The notes: generated from the sequence alone by a model not told the origin. Positions 1-9,102 are shown, counted from the stretch's first letter. The stretch: 64,000 nucleotides of DNA from an uncultured Flavobacteriaceae bacterium (GCA_947500575.1 CANMSI010000001.1:372001-436000), one strand, 5' to 3'. Made by a program: numbers and translations.

Positions 1-632
1 CCGCTTTCTTTAAGCTATTTCTAGCCGTGGTTATTGTTTCCATGATGGCCAATGAATACAGTAATAAAACCATTAAACAGAATTTAATTGATGGGCTCAG
101 TAAATGGGAGTTTATCTACTCAAAATTTTTAACGGTAATTGCCTTCTCCGCTATTTCAACAGTCTTTTTATTCCTTGTCTCTTTAATTTTAGGGCTAATT
201 TATTCCGACTATAACGAACTTAGTATCATCTTCTCTGATCTAGAATATATATTAGCCTTTTTTGTAAAGTTATTGGGCTTCTTTTCTTTCTGTCTGTTCT
301 TGGGAATCTTTGTAAAAAGATCTGCCTTTGCTTTAGGGTTTTTAATCCTATGGGCAATTTTCGAGCAATTTGTTTTTGGGATGCTAGGTTGGAAAGTTAC
401 TTCTTGGGAAAATGCTTTAATTATAAAAGGTTTCTTCCCCTTAGAGGCTATGTCAAATCTGGTACACGAACCCTTTAGCAGACTCTCTGCCGTACAAAAT
501 ATAGGAGAACAAATTGGGGAAAATCTAAAATTTGACTATGCAGTTCATTGGTATGATTTTGTCATTGTCTTATGTTGGACGGCGATTTTCATCTATTTAT
601 CGTATGCATTGCTAAAAAAACGAGATTTATAG
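1..632 (+). CDS. ABC-2 type transporter permease, 5' truncated by window edge
   Basis: The reading frame is open to the left edge (codons run from base 3 without a stop), so this is the C-terminal part, about 209 residues, of a longer protein. It shows several hydrophobic helices and a cytoplasmic loop beginning NEYSNKTIKQNL. That loop is characteristic of ABC-2 permeases, where it contacts the ATPase partner. The protein ends in a short basic tail (KKRDL) after the last helix. The partner ATPase gene would lie upstream, outside the window. The substrate cannot be told. It runs in the same direction as the next gene, 31 bp away, but the products look unrelated. Confidence 0.8.
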   Translation, partial: AFFKLFLAVVIVSMMANEYSNKTIKQNLIDGLSKWEFIYSKFLTVIAFSAISTVFLFLVSLILGLIYSDYNELSIIFSDLEYILAFFVKLLGFFSFCLFLGIFVKRSAFALGFLILWAIFEQFVFGMLGWKVTSWENALIIKGFFPLEAMSNLVHEPFSRLSAVQNIGEQIGENLKFDYAVHWYDFVIVLCWTAIFIYLSYALLKKRDL

Positions 633-663
633 TATCTTGTCAGGTAGAGAACCTATCTGATCA

Positions 664-3066
664 ATGCTTAAAAAGATTTCCATACTTTCTTGTATGCTGC
701 TTTCTTTTGTTTGTTGGGGACAACGCGCAAACGATTGTACGAATGCTGTTGTAGTATGTGGTAATAGTGTTATTGAAAGTAATGCTTCTGGTTTTGGTGT
801 TCAAGAATTAGATAACACCTCCAATCCTTGTTTCTTTGAAGAAGTAAATAGTCTTTGGCTACAACTTAATATTGCAGAAAGTGGCTTATTAGCTTTTACA
901 CTAACACCAGATAGTCCGGATATTGTAGTAGATTATGATTTTTACGTTTTTGGACCATCCGATAGCTGTGGCAATTTCAATGACCCAGTTCGCTGTTCTA
1001 CCACCAATCCTGTCAATGCAGGATTAGCAAGTAATTTAACAGGACTGCGTGATTCGGAAACAGATGATTCTGAAGGACCTGGACCAAACGGAAATAGTTT
1101 TGTTTCTTCCCTACCAGTTTTTGCGGGAGAAACCTATTATTTATTAATAGATAGACCGGTAGGCGAAGGTGGTTTTAGTTTAGACTGGACAGGAACTTCT
1201 TCCTTTTTTGAGCTTCCTCCTTTAGGAGAACCAGATGACATTGACCTATGTTTAGCAAATAGTGCAACTACCGTAGACCTTACGCAGAATCAAAATCAGA
1301 TTACAACAGATTCTGCGCTCGATATAGCCTACTTTATAAGCAGGGCAAATGCCTTTGATGGAGCTAATCCTATAACATCCCTCACAGATTTTGAAATTGG
1401 GGCTGCAAATACCCCCATCTTTGTAAAAGTAACCGGAGTTAATGAATGTTTTGAGATTCTAGAATTTAATATTGTTGCGGACGATTTTATAAATACATCT
1501 GGACTTACCTACACAGCCTGTGATCAGGATGGTGATTTGGAAGAATCATTTGACTTAGATACTATGACTACAGATGTGGCTACCCTTGTAAATAACCCTG
1601 AGGACTATGATATAAGCTTTCACCCAGACCCAACTGCCGCAGAAGACAATACAGGCTCGTTAACCGGACCTTCTCTCTTAGCAATGGATCGAAGCATATT
1701 TACACGTATTACATCTCTTACAGATGCAAGCTGTTTCGTTGTAATTCCTATTAAGCTGAGGGTAGTAACGAGCCCTATACCTGCCGCATTAGAACTTATT
1801 CAATGTGATGTAGATCCTTCCAATTCCATTGACGGTATCACAGGCTTTAATTTGGAGCAACTCTTTGAATCCATTGAGGGAATTGAGAATTTTGAAATTT
1901 TCTTTTATGAAACCATTGCGGATAGAGATGCGAACACCCCAATAGCCAATACTATAGGATATACCAACACTACCCCTTTTACAGAGGACATCTATTACCG
2001 ATTGTTAGATAGACAAGTAGGCTGCGAAAACCTAGGAGTATTAACACTGCAAATACAACCCACAACATTAAGTTTAAATAGCCAAAGCCCTTTTTTCGCC
2101 TGTGATGATAACCCCGTAGCGCCAGGCTTGGAAGGCACTTTTGATTTGGACATTATTAGACAAATAAATTACCTTAATTTGGATGTAAACTTCTATGCAT
2201 CATTGGACGATGTTACCTTAGAACAGAATCCACTTTCTGGTAATTATACCACTACCTCTACCCCTATATATGTACGTATAGAGAACGCAGGACAGTGTCA
2301 AGGGGTAGAAGAAATAGAATTACTAGTGAATCCAGCTCCAGATTTCGTTTTAGATGAGGAACTTCTTTTATGTACCGATGGAGATCCACTTACTTTAACG
2401 GCACCCATTGGTTTTGACACCTACACCTGGTATCGATTAGATGGCGCTACTGAAGAAGCCATTGGAAATACAACCAGCATCACCATTAATACAACAGGCA
2501 CCTATGCTTTGGAAGCAGGTTTTAGCTATACCTCAACAAGTGGAACTATTGTATGTAGCAATAGAGAGCAATTCGTAGTAATACCTTCTAACAGGGCTAC
2601 TATTCTAGATATTTTAATAGAAGATGTTTCAGAAAACAACACGGTACAAATAAGCGTTATGGGAGACGGTCTTTATGAGTATTCGTTGGATGGTGAGAAC
2701 TATCAAGATGCTTCGCTTTTTGAAAATGTTGCATCAGGGTTTCTTACGGTTTTTGTCCGCGATAAGAATGGCTGTGGTATCACCGAAGAAGATATTGCCG
2801 TCATTGGATTTCCTAAATTTTTTACACCCAATGGCGATGGGATTAATGACTTTTGGCAAATATTAGGGGTCAATGACCTTTTTCAGCCCAATACATTTAT
2901 TAGCATCCATGATCGTTATGGTAAATTACTAGCGCAAATTTTACCTGGAAATCCAGGGTGGAATGGAACTTTTAATAATCAAGAACTACCAGCTTCGGAC
3001 TATTGGTTTAGGGTAAACCTAGAAGATGGCCGACAATTTAATGGGCATTTTGCATTAAAAAGATAA
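664..3066 (+). CDS. Secreted T9SS type B sorting-domain protein with Ig-like repeats
   Basis: An 800-residue exported protein. It has an N-terminal signal peptide (residues 1-20, cleaved near WGQ), then a Cys-containing beta-rich domain at about 21-180, several Ig-like or gliding-associated repeat modules, and a C-terminal type B sorting domain. That domain carries FPKFFTPNGDGINDFW at about 718-733, RYGKLL, and a final GHFALKR. Type B domains direct cargo through the type IX secretion system to the cell surface or medium. The C-terminal 130 residues closely match the protein encoded next door at 3199, so the two are tandem paralogs. The middle modules repeat the pattern LLCTDGDPLTL / TYTWYRLDG typical of flavobacterial adhesin-like proteins. 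The ligand or function is unknown. The start is the first ATG that yields the signal peptide. Confidence 0.88.
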   Translation: MLKKISILSCMLLSFVCWGQRANDCTNAVVVCGNSVIESNASGFGVQELDNTSNPCFFEEVNSLWLQLNIAESGLLAFTLTPDSPDIVVDYDFYVFGPSDSCGNFNDPVRCSTTNPVNAGLASNLTGLRDSETDDSEGPGPNGNSFVSSLPVFAGETYYLLIDRPVGEGGFSLDWTGTSSFFELPPLGEPDDIDLCLANSATTVDLTQNQNQITTDSALDIAYFISRANAFDGANPITSLTDFEIGAANTPIFVKVTGVNECFEILEFNIVADDFINTSGLTYTACDQDGDLEESFDLDTMTTDVATLVNNPEDYDISFHPDPTAAEDNTGSLTGPSLLAMDRSIFTRITSLTDASCFVVIPIKLRVVTSPIPAALELIQCDVDPSNSIDGITGFNLEQLFESIEGIENFEIFFYETIADRDANTPIANTIGYTNTTPFTEDIYYRLLDRQVGCENLGVLTLQIQPTTLSLNSQSPFFACDDNPVAPGLEGTFDLDIIRQINYLNLDVNFYASLDDVTLEQNPLSGNYTTTSTPIYVRIENAGQCQGVEEIELLVNPAPDFVLDEELLLCTDGDPLTLTAPIGFDTYTWYRLDGATEEAIGNTTSITINTTGTYALEAGFSYTSTSGTIVCSNREQFVVIPSNRATILDILIEDVSENNTVQISVMGDGLYEYSLDGENYQDASLFENVASGFLTVFVRDKNGCGITEEDIAVIGFPKFFTPNGDGINDFWQILGVNDLFQPNTFISIHDRYGKLLAQILPGNPGWNGTFNNQELPASDYWFRVNLEDGRQFNGHFALKR

Positions 3067-3198
3067 GGATGTCTTACTTAAAAGAGGCTTCGGGCCAATT
3101 TTAACTTCTTTACATCGATAAAATGGTGCAATCCTTATAAACTTTTACCTCCCTATTACTTTCTTTTACTATATTGTCTTTTCGGAGAATTTCTTTGA

Positions 3199-4935
3199 AT
3201 GCAAAAAAAAGCGCTATATACACTAATATTCCTTTTTCTAGGATTTCTTTCCTATGCTCAAGAATGCCCTTCTCTTACATTTCCAATGGATGGAGCCACC
3301 AACGTATCTGTAAATACAACAATCACCTGGGAAGCTGTTGATGGCGTTCCTGGCTACCTTATCTCCATAGGGACCACACCAGGAGGCACAGACATTGTTG
3401 ATAGGCAGTCTACAGGAAGTGCCACCTCCTACACACCTCCCTTAGGGCTTCCAGATGACTCACAATTATATGTAACCATTACCTTGTTTTTCTTTAACCT
3501 CCCTAATATTACCTGTCCAAGTGAAACATTTAGAACAGAAGACGTAACTACTACTCCACCCTGTACGATGCTAAGGAGTCCATTAAATGGGGCAACAAAT
3601 GTGAATATTGCTTCAAATATTTCGTGGGAATATGCACCTACTGCTACCAGTTATGTATTGTCTTATGGAACAATTCCTGGAGGCGGTGATTTATTTACTG
3701 GAAACGTAGGCAATACATTATCTTTTAACCCGCCTATTGATTTTCCACCAAATACGGAAATTTTTGTAAGTATTAGTCCGGAAAATGAAAATGGAGCAAG
3801 AGGACTTTGTGTGGAAGAAAGTTTTACAACCGGTGCCATTGCTGCCCTTCCTAGTTGTGCTACTTTGATAAATCCATTAAATGGAGCCACCAATGTTCCA
3901 TTAAACCCTTTATTGCAATGGACTCCCGTTGGTGGGGCTGCTGGATATAGAGTATCCATAGGAACCTCCCCTTTCAACAATGATATTTTGGACGAAGCAG
4001 TGTTTACCGTTACTGAAACTGCAGTAATCGCCTTTGAGCCCAATCGCACGTTTTTTGTATCAATTATAGCGTTTAATGCAACCGGAAATGCAATTGGCTG
4101 TACGCAAGAGTTCTTTTCTACAATTCTTGGGTGTGCCTCATTTTTCGATCCGGCTACTGGAGAACTAGTTGCGTCAAACCCACAAATTTCATTTCCTGAT
4201 GAAGTAGGTATTTGCGAAAACGAAATTCCTACAACAGTAACTACAACGGACATAGCGGATGGATTTCGTTGGTATCAAGTGAATGCCGATGGAACAGAAA
4301 CCTTGTTATCTGAAACAGATGAGGTAGCTATTTCCGAACGAGGTGATTATCGATACGAAGCTTTTAATATCATTGATCAAAATGGAGATACTTTCGAATG
4401 TGCCACTACCAAACCCTTTATTGTGGGGTCATCAGAAATAGCTAACATCTCAAGAGTGAATCTAAGCGGTCAGGCAAATGGCGTGCGACTAGAAGTCATT
4501 GCAACTGGTATTGGAGACTATGAGTATGCTTTGAACGATATCAATGGTCCGTATCAGGATAGTAATATTTTTGAAAATGTTCCCATGGGTTCTTATTCCG
4601 TATTTGTTCGCGACAAAAAAGGATGTGGTATTGCGGAACGCTCTGTAGAGCAGGATCTTACTTTGGATGGTTTTCCTAAATTTTTCACACCTAACGGCGA
4701 TGGTATTAATGATTTTTGGCAATTTATACCTCCCAATATGATGCCCAACCCAATTGCCTTAGAATCCATTCTAATTTTTGATCGATATGGGACTTTCTTG
4801 GCCCAAATAGATCCCAATACTCAAGGTTGGGATGGTACCTTTAACGGACAAGAATTACCCGCATCTGATTATTGGTTTAAAGCCCTAGATAACAACAACC
4901 AAGAAATAAGAGGACATTTTGCTCTCAAAAGGTAG
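3199..4935 (+). CDS. Secreted T9SS type B protein with three FN3-like repeats
   Basis: A 578-residue exported protein with signal peptide 1-21 (ending LSYAQ). Three homologous fibronectin-III-like repeats follow at about 22-115, 122-215 and 221-310. Each opens with Cys and contains NGATNV or DGATNV and later SIGT or SYGT. An Ig-like module comes next (FRWYQVNADGTETLL), then a C-terminal type B sorting domain with FPKFFTPNGDGINDFWQF and a terminal GHFALKR. It is probably surface-attached or released through the type IX system. The C-terminal quarter is shared with the upstream paralog at 664. The intergenic gap is 132 bp with no clear terminator. No enzymatic domain is visible, so adhesion or matrix binding is only a guess. 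Confidence 0.88.
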   Translation: MQKKALYTLIFLFLGFLSYAQECPSLTFPMDGATNVSVNTTITWEAVDGVPGYLISIGTTPGGTDIVDRQSTGSATSYTPPLGLPDDSQLYVTITLFFFNLPNITCPSETFRTEDVTTTPPCTMLRSPLNGATNVNIASNISWEYAPTATSYVLSYGTIPGGGDLFTGNVGNTLSFNPPIDFPPNTEIFVSISPENENGARGLCVEESFTTGAIAALPSCATLINPLNGATNVPLNPLLQWTPVGGAAGYRVSIGTSPFNNDILDEAVFTVTETAVIAFEPNRTFFVSIIAFNATGNAIGCTQEFFSTILGCASFFDPATGELVASNPQISFPDEVGICENEIPTTVTTTDIADGFRWYQVNADGTETLLSETDEVAISERGDYRYEAFNIIDQNGDTFECATTKPFIVGSSEIANISRVNLSGQANGVRLEVIATGIGDYEYALNDINGPYQDSNIFENVPMGSYSVFVRDKKGCGIAERSVEQDLTLDGFPKFFTPNGDGINDFWQFIPPNMMPNPIALESILIFDRYGTFLAQIDPNTQGWDGTFNGQELPASDYWFKALDNNNQEIRGHFALKR

Positions 4936-5035
4936 CGCAACTCAGAAAAATAGAAGGATATTTATCCATTCAGATCTTCTCAAAAAAAGAGACATCTCAG
5001 AAGTGTTAATGCAGTCTCTTTTGTACCTTTAATGC

Positions 5036-7024
5036 ATGAAATTTAAGGTCGTTTCACCATTTAAGCCTACTGGAGATCAACCACAGGCGATTCAAGAATT
5101 AGCTGAGGGAATTACTGCAGAAGAGCGGTATCAAACCTTATTGGGGGTTACCGGTTCTGGAAAGACTTTCACGGTAGCGAATGTTATAGAACAAGTGCAA
5201 CGCCCCACGCTTGTGCTTGCACACAACAAAACTTTAGCAGCACAATTATATTCGGAGTTCAAACAGTTTTTTCCGGAAAACGCTGTGGAATATTTTGTTT
5301 CTTATTACGATTATTATCAACCAGAGGCATACATTCCTACTACGGGTACCTACATTGAAAAAGACCTCTCTATTAACGAGGATATTGAAAAATTGAGATT
5401 AAGCGCTACCTCCTCCCTACTCTCTGGACGTAGAGATGTGCTGGTAGTTGCATCCGTTTCATGCTTATATGGAATTGGAAACCCTGTAGAATTTCAAAAG
5501 AATGTAATCTCTATTCATAAAGACCAAGTAATTTCGAGAACTAAATTCTTACATCAATTAGTTCAGAGCTTATACTCCAGAACTACGGCTGATTTTAAGA
5601 ATGGGAATTTTAGAGTAAAGGGCGATGTTGTTGATATATTTCCCAGTTATGCAGATCATGCTTTCCGAATCCATTTCTTTGGAGATGAAATTGAAGAAAT
5701 AGAAGCTTTTGATCCTTTTAAAAATAAACTCCTAGAAGTTTACGAAGTATTAAATATCTATCCGGCGAATATGTTTGTTACTTCTCCTGATATCTTGCAA
5801 AATGCAATTCATTTAATTCAAGATGATTTAGTAGCACAGGTAGATTATTTCAAAGATATTGCAAAACCACTAGAAGCAAAACGCCTGGAAGAGCGCACTA
5901 ATTTTGATCTGGAAATGATACGAGAGTTAGGTTATTGTTCAGGTATTGAGAACTATTCTAGATACCTAGATGGTAGGGACCCAGGAACAAGACCTTTTTG
6001 CCTACTCGATTATTTTCCAGACGACTTTTTGATGATTATAGATGAGAGTCATGTTACCATACCACAGGTGCATGCAATGTATGGAGGCGACCGATCTAGA
6101 AAAGAAAATTTAGTAGAGTTTGGGTTTCGCTTACCTGCAGCAATGGACAATAGACCCTTAAAATTTGAAGAATTTGAAGCCCTGCAAAACCAAGTAATCT
6201 ATGTAAGCGCCACTCCTGCAGATTATGAGCTGGAGCTAAGCCAAGGGGTTTATACAGAACAGCTGATACGTCCAACAGGATTGTTAGATCCTATTATAGA
6301 AGTGAGGCCAAGTCTGAATCAAATAGACGATTTGGTGGAGGAAATTCACCAAAGAGTAGAAAAAGATGAGCGTATCTTGGTTACTACGCTTACCAAGCGT
6401 ATGGCAGAAGAATTATCCAAATACCTCACTCGGATCAATATTAGATGTCGGTATATTCATAGTGACGTAGATACCCTAGAACGTGTAGAGATTATGCAAG
6501 ATTTAAGGAAGGGAATATTTGATGTTCTTATTGGCGTAAACCTATTGAGAGAAGGTCTTGATTTACCAGAAGTTTCCTTAGTAGCCATTATTGATGCAGA
6601 TAAAGAAGGTTTCCTTCGAAGCAATCGATCCTTAACTCAAACGGTCGGAAGAGCAGCTCGCCATTTAAATGGAAAAGCAATTATGTATGCCGACAAAATT
6701 ACGGCAAGCATGCAAAAAACAATTGATGAAACTGCCTATAGAAGAGAAAGACAAATTGCCTACAATACAGAAAATAACATTACTCCAAAATCACTAAATA
6801 AAAGCTTGGATAGTGTATTGTCTAAAAACTCTGTGTCTGCCTATCATTTTGAAAAAGAAGAGATGCGGGCAGCGGAGCCAGATCTTAAATACCTTACTAA
6901 AGAGCAGCGAGAAAAATTAATTAGAGACAAAAGAAAAGCCATGGAAAAGGCAGCAAAAGAGCTCGACTTTATGCAAGCTGCTAAGCTTAGAGATGAGATA
7001 AAAATGCTTCAAAAGCAAGACTAG
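5036..7024 (+). CDS. uvrB: Excinuclease ABC subunit B
   Basis: Nucleotide excision repair helicase subunit. UvrB is loaded onto damaged DNA by UvrA, verifies the lesion, and then recruits UvrC for incision. The 662 residues are normal for the family. Visible motifs are Walker A GVTGSGKT (37-44), the beta-hairpin YYDYYQPEAYIP that inserts between strands, the DEAD-like box IIDESH, ATPADYE, the helicase motif VGRAAR, and a C-terminal UvrC-binding UVR motif (KAAKELDFMQAAKLRDEI). It is a single cytoplasmic gene. It stands convergent to hsp20 and is not in an operon with other repair genes. Confidence 0.98.
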   Translation: MKFKVVSPFKPTGDQPQAIQELAEGITAEERYQTLLGVTGSGKTFTVANVIEQVQRPTLVLAHNKTLAAQLYSEFKQFFPENAVEYFVSYYDYYQPEAYIPTTGTYIEKDLSINEDIEKLRLSATSSLLSGRRDVLVVASVSCLYGIGNPVEFQKNVISIHKDQVISRTKFLHQLVQSLYSRTTADFKNGNFRVKGDVVDIFPSYADHAFRIHFFGDEIEEIEAFDPFKNKLLEVYEVLNIYPANMFVTSPDILQNAIHLIQDDLVAQVDYFKDIAKPLEAKRLEERTNFDLEMIRELGYCSGIENYSRYLDGRDPGTRPFCLLDYFPDDFLMIIDESHVTIPQVHAMYGGDRSRKENLVEFGFRLPAAMDNRPLKFEEFEALQNQVIYVSATPADYELELSQGVYTEQLIRPTGLLDPIIEVRPSLNQIDDLVEEIHQRVEKDERILVTTLTKRMAEELSKYLTRINIRCRYIHSDVDTLERVEIMQDLRKGIFDVLIGVNLLREGLDLPEVSLVAIIDADKEGFLRSNRSLTQTVGRAARHLNGKAIMYADKITASMQKTIDETAYRRERQIAYNTENNITPKSLNKSLDSVLSKNSVSAYHFEKEEMRAAEPDLKYLTKEQREKLIRDKRKAMEKAAKELDFMQAAKLRDEIKMLQKQD

Positions 7025-7269
7025 ATTTCATTTTGCAGGTCTCAACCCAAAAACAAATTATTCTTTAACCGACACCATTTATTATACTGATTAAAAAAAA
7101 TTTAATTATTATATTTAGACAAGACTAAAAATATAGAAATATCGAATTCATCTTTTTCAATGAAAAAGTGCCACCAATCCTTAAAAAGAATTTGGCGACA
7201 CTTCTTACTAACCAACTAAACAAACCAACCATTATGAAATCTGCAAGTAGCAGGTATTCATAAAAACTT
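7025..7269. other. Intergenic stretch between uvrB and hsp20
   Basis: 245 bp between convergent genes. It holds an imperfect hairpin (about 7167-7202, arms GTGCCACCAA and TTGGCGACAC). This could terminate the minus-strand hsp20 transcript, since A-rich DNA lies on its left. There is also a nine-codon frame at 7234-7263 (ATG AAA TCT ... TAA), preceded by the CAACCATT context typical of flavobacterial starts. It may be a remnant of a lost gene's 5' end, but nothing supports expression. Confidence 0.35.
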
Positions 7270-7698
7270 TTATTTTAATTCAATTGCCCTTTTAGGTTTA
7301 GGCAACGCTTCTTCCTTTTTAGGAAGTATAAACTTTAAAATTCCGTTTTCATACGAAGCATCTATACTATCCTTAGCGATGGTGTCTGGCAACGTGAACG
7401 CCCTTTTAAATGCTCCAGATACGAATTCTCGTCTGGTATAATTTTCTTTTTCCGTAGCTGTTTCGGACTGTGTAGAAGTAGAAATTGTTAATACATCATT
7501 ATCTATCTCAATTTTAAAATCTTTCTTCTCTCTTCCAGGAACAACTAGTTCTAAGGAATAGTCCAATTCATTTTCTTTGATATTCACTGCAGGGTTATAA
7601 GGATTTAATGCCTCCATACCCCCAAACCAGTCTGGCTTCAAGAATTCATTCATTAAAGAAGGAAGTGATACATGATTTCTTTTTATTAAACTCATCAT
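7270..7698 (-). CDS. Small heat-shock protein, Hsp20/alpha-crystallin family
   Basis: ATP-independent holdase chaperone of 142 residues, the usual size for the family. The alpha-crystallin domain covers about residues 38-130. It includes NIKENELDYSLELVVPG, the ENGILKFILPKKE segment (the conserved NGVL-type motif), and a C-terminal basic tail that may carry the oligomerisation IxI-type contact. It is cytoplasmic. Tandem ATG codons start the frame; the first was chosen. Its promoter region resembles that of grpE-dnaJ (see 7740-7781), which fits co-induction by heat or protein-folding stress. Confidence 0.93.
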   Translation of the reverse strand: MMSLIKRNHVSLPSLMNEFLKPDWFGGMEALNPYNPAVNIKENELDYSLELVVPGREKKDFKIEIDNDVLTISTSTQSETATEKENYTRREFVSGAFKRAFTLPDTIAKDSIDASYENGILKFILPKKEEALPKPKRAIELK

Positions 7699-7739
7699 TT
7701 ATAATTTTAAGATTCAACTTTTATATTTGATAAGTAAGA

Positions 7740-7781
7740 GACAAAAGTTATACCATTGGATTTAAAATGACTTTTTGTCAC
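7740..7781 (-). promoter_or_regulatory. hsp20 promoter/operator matching the grpE promoter
   Basis: Read on the minus strand, this 42-bp segment aligns without gaps to 51102-51143 upstream of grpE, with 28 of 42 positions identical. Shared blocks are GTGACA at the distal end, CATTTT, TGG, and ACTTTTG at the proximal end, which acts as the -7 region. It also contains the inverted repeat TGAC-AAAAA-GTCA (7768-7780). A related sequence, TGTCAAAAAGGCAG, lies at about 7800-7813. This suggests a shared heat-shock control element. Confidence 0.55.
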
Positions 7782-7913
7782 TATTCATTACTAATAAACT
7801 GCCTTTTTGACATTTTATTAACATTTTTTACAGTCTCTTGGGGTATTTTAAACCTTAAAAGTGGACAATATGGATATCATTAGGAAGATTTCTGAGGTAT
7901 AGAGCTAGCTGTC

Positions 7914-8315
7914 CTAATTGTAATGTGCTTTAAAAATATCGATAAGCACATTGGAAGGTACCACCATATTTGGGTATTTATGCATAATGGAAAGTACTTG
8001 ATCTATTGCAGATGGAGGCAAACCCATACCAAGCCCAATATTATGCAACTTGCTAATTTCGAGCTCTGTTTGTTCTTTATCTACATTCATCAAAAGAGTT
8101 AAGCGGTGAAAGTGAAGAATACGATCGGCTTGAGATTTTGGAATAATATGCTCCACCTCGCTATCAAAGAGTGCCTCAAAAGCATCCATACCAACGTTCA
8201 AGTGCCGCGCTACCCCAAGAAGAAAGTTATATTCCACTTCCTTAATGATATTATCTTCCTTAGCAAAGGCAATCATCTCCGATAAAATACTTAGTTTTTC
8301 TTTGTAGGTACTCAT
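7914..8315 (-). CDS. TerB-like (tellurite-resistance family) helical protein
   Basis: A 133-residue cytoplasmic all-helical protein resembling the TerB/DjlA-N fold. An N-terminal helix with acidic residues (SEMIAFAKEDNIIKEVEYNF) corresponds to the metal-binding D/E-rich helix pair of TerB. It is followed by LLGVARHLNV and LHNIGLGMGL. TerB-like proteins are linked to stress and membrane-associated sensing, but the role of stand-alone flavobacterial copies is not established. The name does not imply tellurite resistance here, because no terC, terD or terZ gene is nearby. The ATG start is clear. The gene is monocistronic, between hsp20 and the divergent DUF1456 gene. Confidence 0.6.
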   Translation of the reverse strand: MSTYKEKLSILSEMIAFAKEDNIIKEVEYNFLLGVARHLNVGMDAFEALFDSEVEHIIPKSQADRILHFHRLTLLMNVDKEQTELEISKLHNIGLGMGLPPSAIDQVLSIMHKYPNMVVPSNVLIDIFKAHYN

Positions 8316-8450
8316 TTGCTATATTTTAAGGCATTAGCTATAAGCAATCTTATAAATAACTCTAAAAGTTCGGATTTCGTATAGCCATGTAAACTATAAT
8401 GTTATTCCATACTCGGCATATTTATAATACCTTGCAACAAAATTGACGAG

Positions 8451-8720
8451 ATGACAAACAATGATATATTTAAGAAGCTCCGAGTAGCTTTAATGTTTAG
8501 AGATGATGATATCGTAGAAGTACTGAAATTAGTAGATTTTAGAATCTCCAAAAGCGAGTTAGGAGCTTTTTTTAGAAGAGAAGAACATCCGAAGTATATG
8601 GAATGTGGAGATCAGGTCTTGCGTAATTTTTTAAATGGGCTTGTAATACATCTAAGGGGCACAAAAGACAATCCTACTACTCCAGGAGAAGTGCTGTCTA
8701 AGGCAAAAAAAAAGCCTTAA
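8451..8720 (+). CDS. DUF1456 family protein, single-repeat form (YehS-like)
   Basis: An 89-residue cytoplasmic protein. It matches one repeat of the DUF1456/YehS family: TNNDIFKKLRVALMF, then SKSELGAFFRREEHPKY, and CGDQVLRNFLNGLVIHLRG. The enterobacterial YehS protein is about 155 residues and holds two such repeats, so this is a half-length version corresponding to the second repeat. Molecular function is unknown. The last codons (KAKKKP) are encoded by the A-tract and left arm of the hairpin at 8712-8745, so the 3' end of the gene doubles as terminator for the convergent gene. Confidence 0.85.
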   Translation: MTNNDIFKKLRVALMFRDDDIVEVLKLVDFRISKSELGAFFRREEHPKYMECGDQVLRNFLNGLVIHLRGTKDNPTTPGEVLSKAKKKP

Positions 8721-8745
8721 GATCTTTTGTAAAGACTTAAGGCTT
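8712..8745 (-). terminator. Intrinsic terminator overlapping the DUF1456 3' end
   Basis: AAGCCTTAAG (8712-8721) pairs perfectly with CTTAAGGCTT (8736-8745). An inner TCTTT/AAAGA stem closes a three-base loop. The A-run at 8705-8713 becomes a U-run for minus-strand transcription, so it mainly terminates the gene at 8767-9102. Plus-strand read-out lacks a good U-tract. Confidence 0.8.
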
Positions 8746-8766
8746 GTAGCGTTGTTTTCTTGTAAT

Positions 8767-9102
8767 CTATGCCTGTATTCTTACGGGTACAGTATACATT
8801 TTACCTTCTTCGTACTTTTCCAAGTCTACTTTTTGGTAGTTTAATCTGGCCTTTACAAATGACTCTAATACCGCATCTTTCGTATCTACAGATAGTACAA
8901 CGATTTGATTTTCGTCGTTCAAAGTAAAACGAACCATACCGGTTAAATCATTATTTTCCAATACAAACGTATTGTTTTCTAAAAGATCACCGATTTGGGT
9001 TGAAAGATTCTTTTTTGCTGGCGGATTCTTACTGTCATTTGCAAAAAGATTTCCTACTGAAAGTAACATTGCAGCTACTAGTACTACACTAATTTTTCTC
9101 AT
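8767..9102 (-). CDS. Small secreted protein with TonB-C-terminal-like fold
   Basis: A 111-residue exported protein with a clear signal peptide (1-21, cleavage near LFA-ND). The mature part contains LTGMVRFTLNDENQIVVLSV and SFVKARLNYQKV. This resembles the short alpha/beta modules of TonB C-terminal-like proteins common in Flavobacteria (expression of the form 'V.F.VN..NEI.V..V'). No catalytic residues are visible and the function is unknown. It ends at a strong terminator (8712-8745). The long upstream region to 9440 holds its promoter, which I could not pinpoint. Confidence 0.7.
   Translation of the reverse strand: MRKISVVLVAAMLLSVGNLFANDSKNPPAKKNLSTQIGDLLENNTFVLENNDLTGMVRFTLNDENQIVVLSVDTKDAVLESFVKARLNYQKVDLEKYEEGKMYTVPVRIQA

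Noticed and set aside
3663-4253. 196-residue frame on the minus strand
   Set aside because: It lies wholly antisense to the FN3-like repeats of the type IX cargo protein at 3199-4935, whose plus-strand reading has signal peptide, repeats and sorting domain. No family resemblance on the minus strand.
7234-7263. Nine-codon frame with good flavobacterial start context
   Set aside because: Too short to judge; may be a truncated gene start, no further evidence.
7914-8315. Reading the TerB-like gene as evidence for tellurite resistance
   Set aside because: No other ter gene is nearby and the domain is widespread in stress-unrelated proteins; only the fold is supported.
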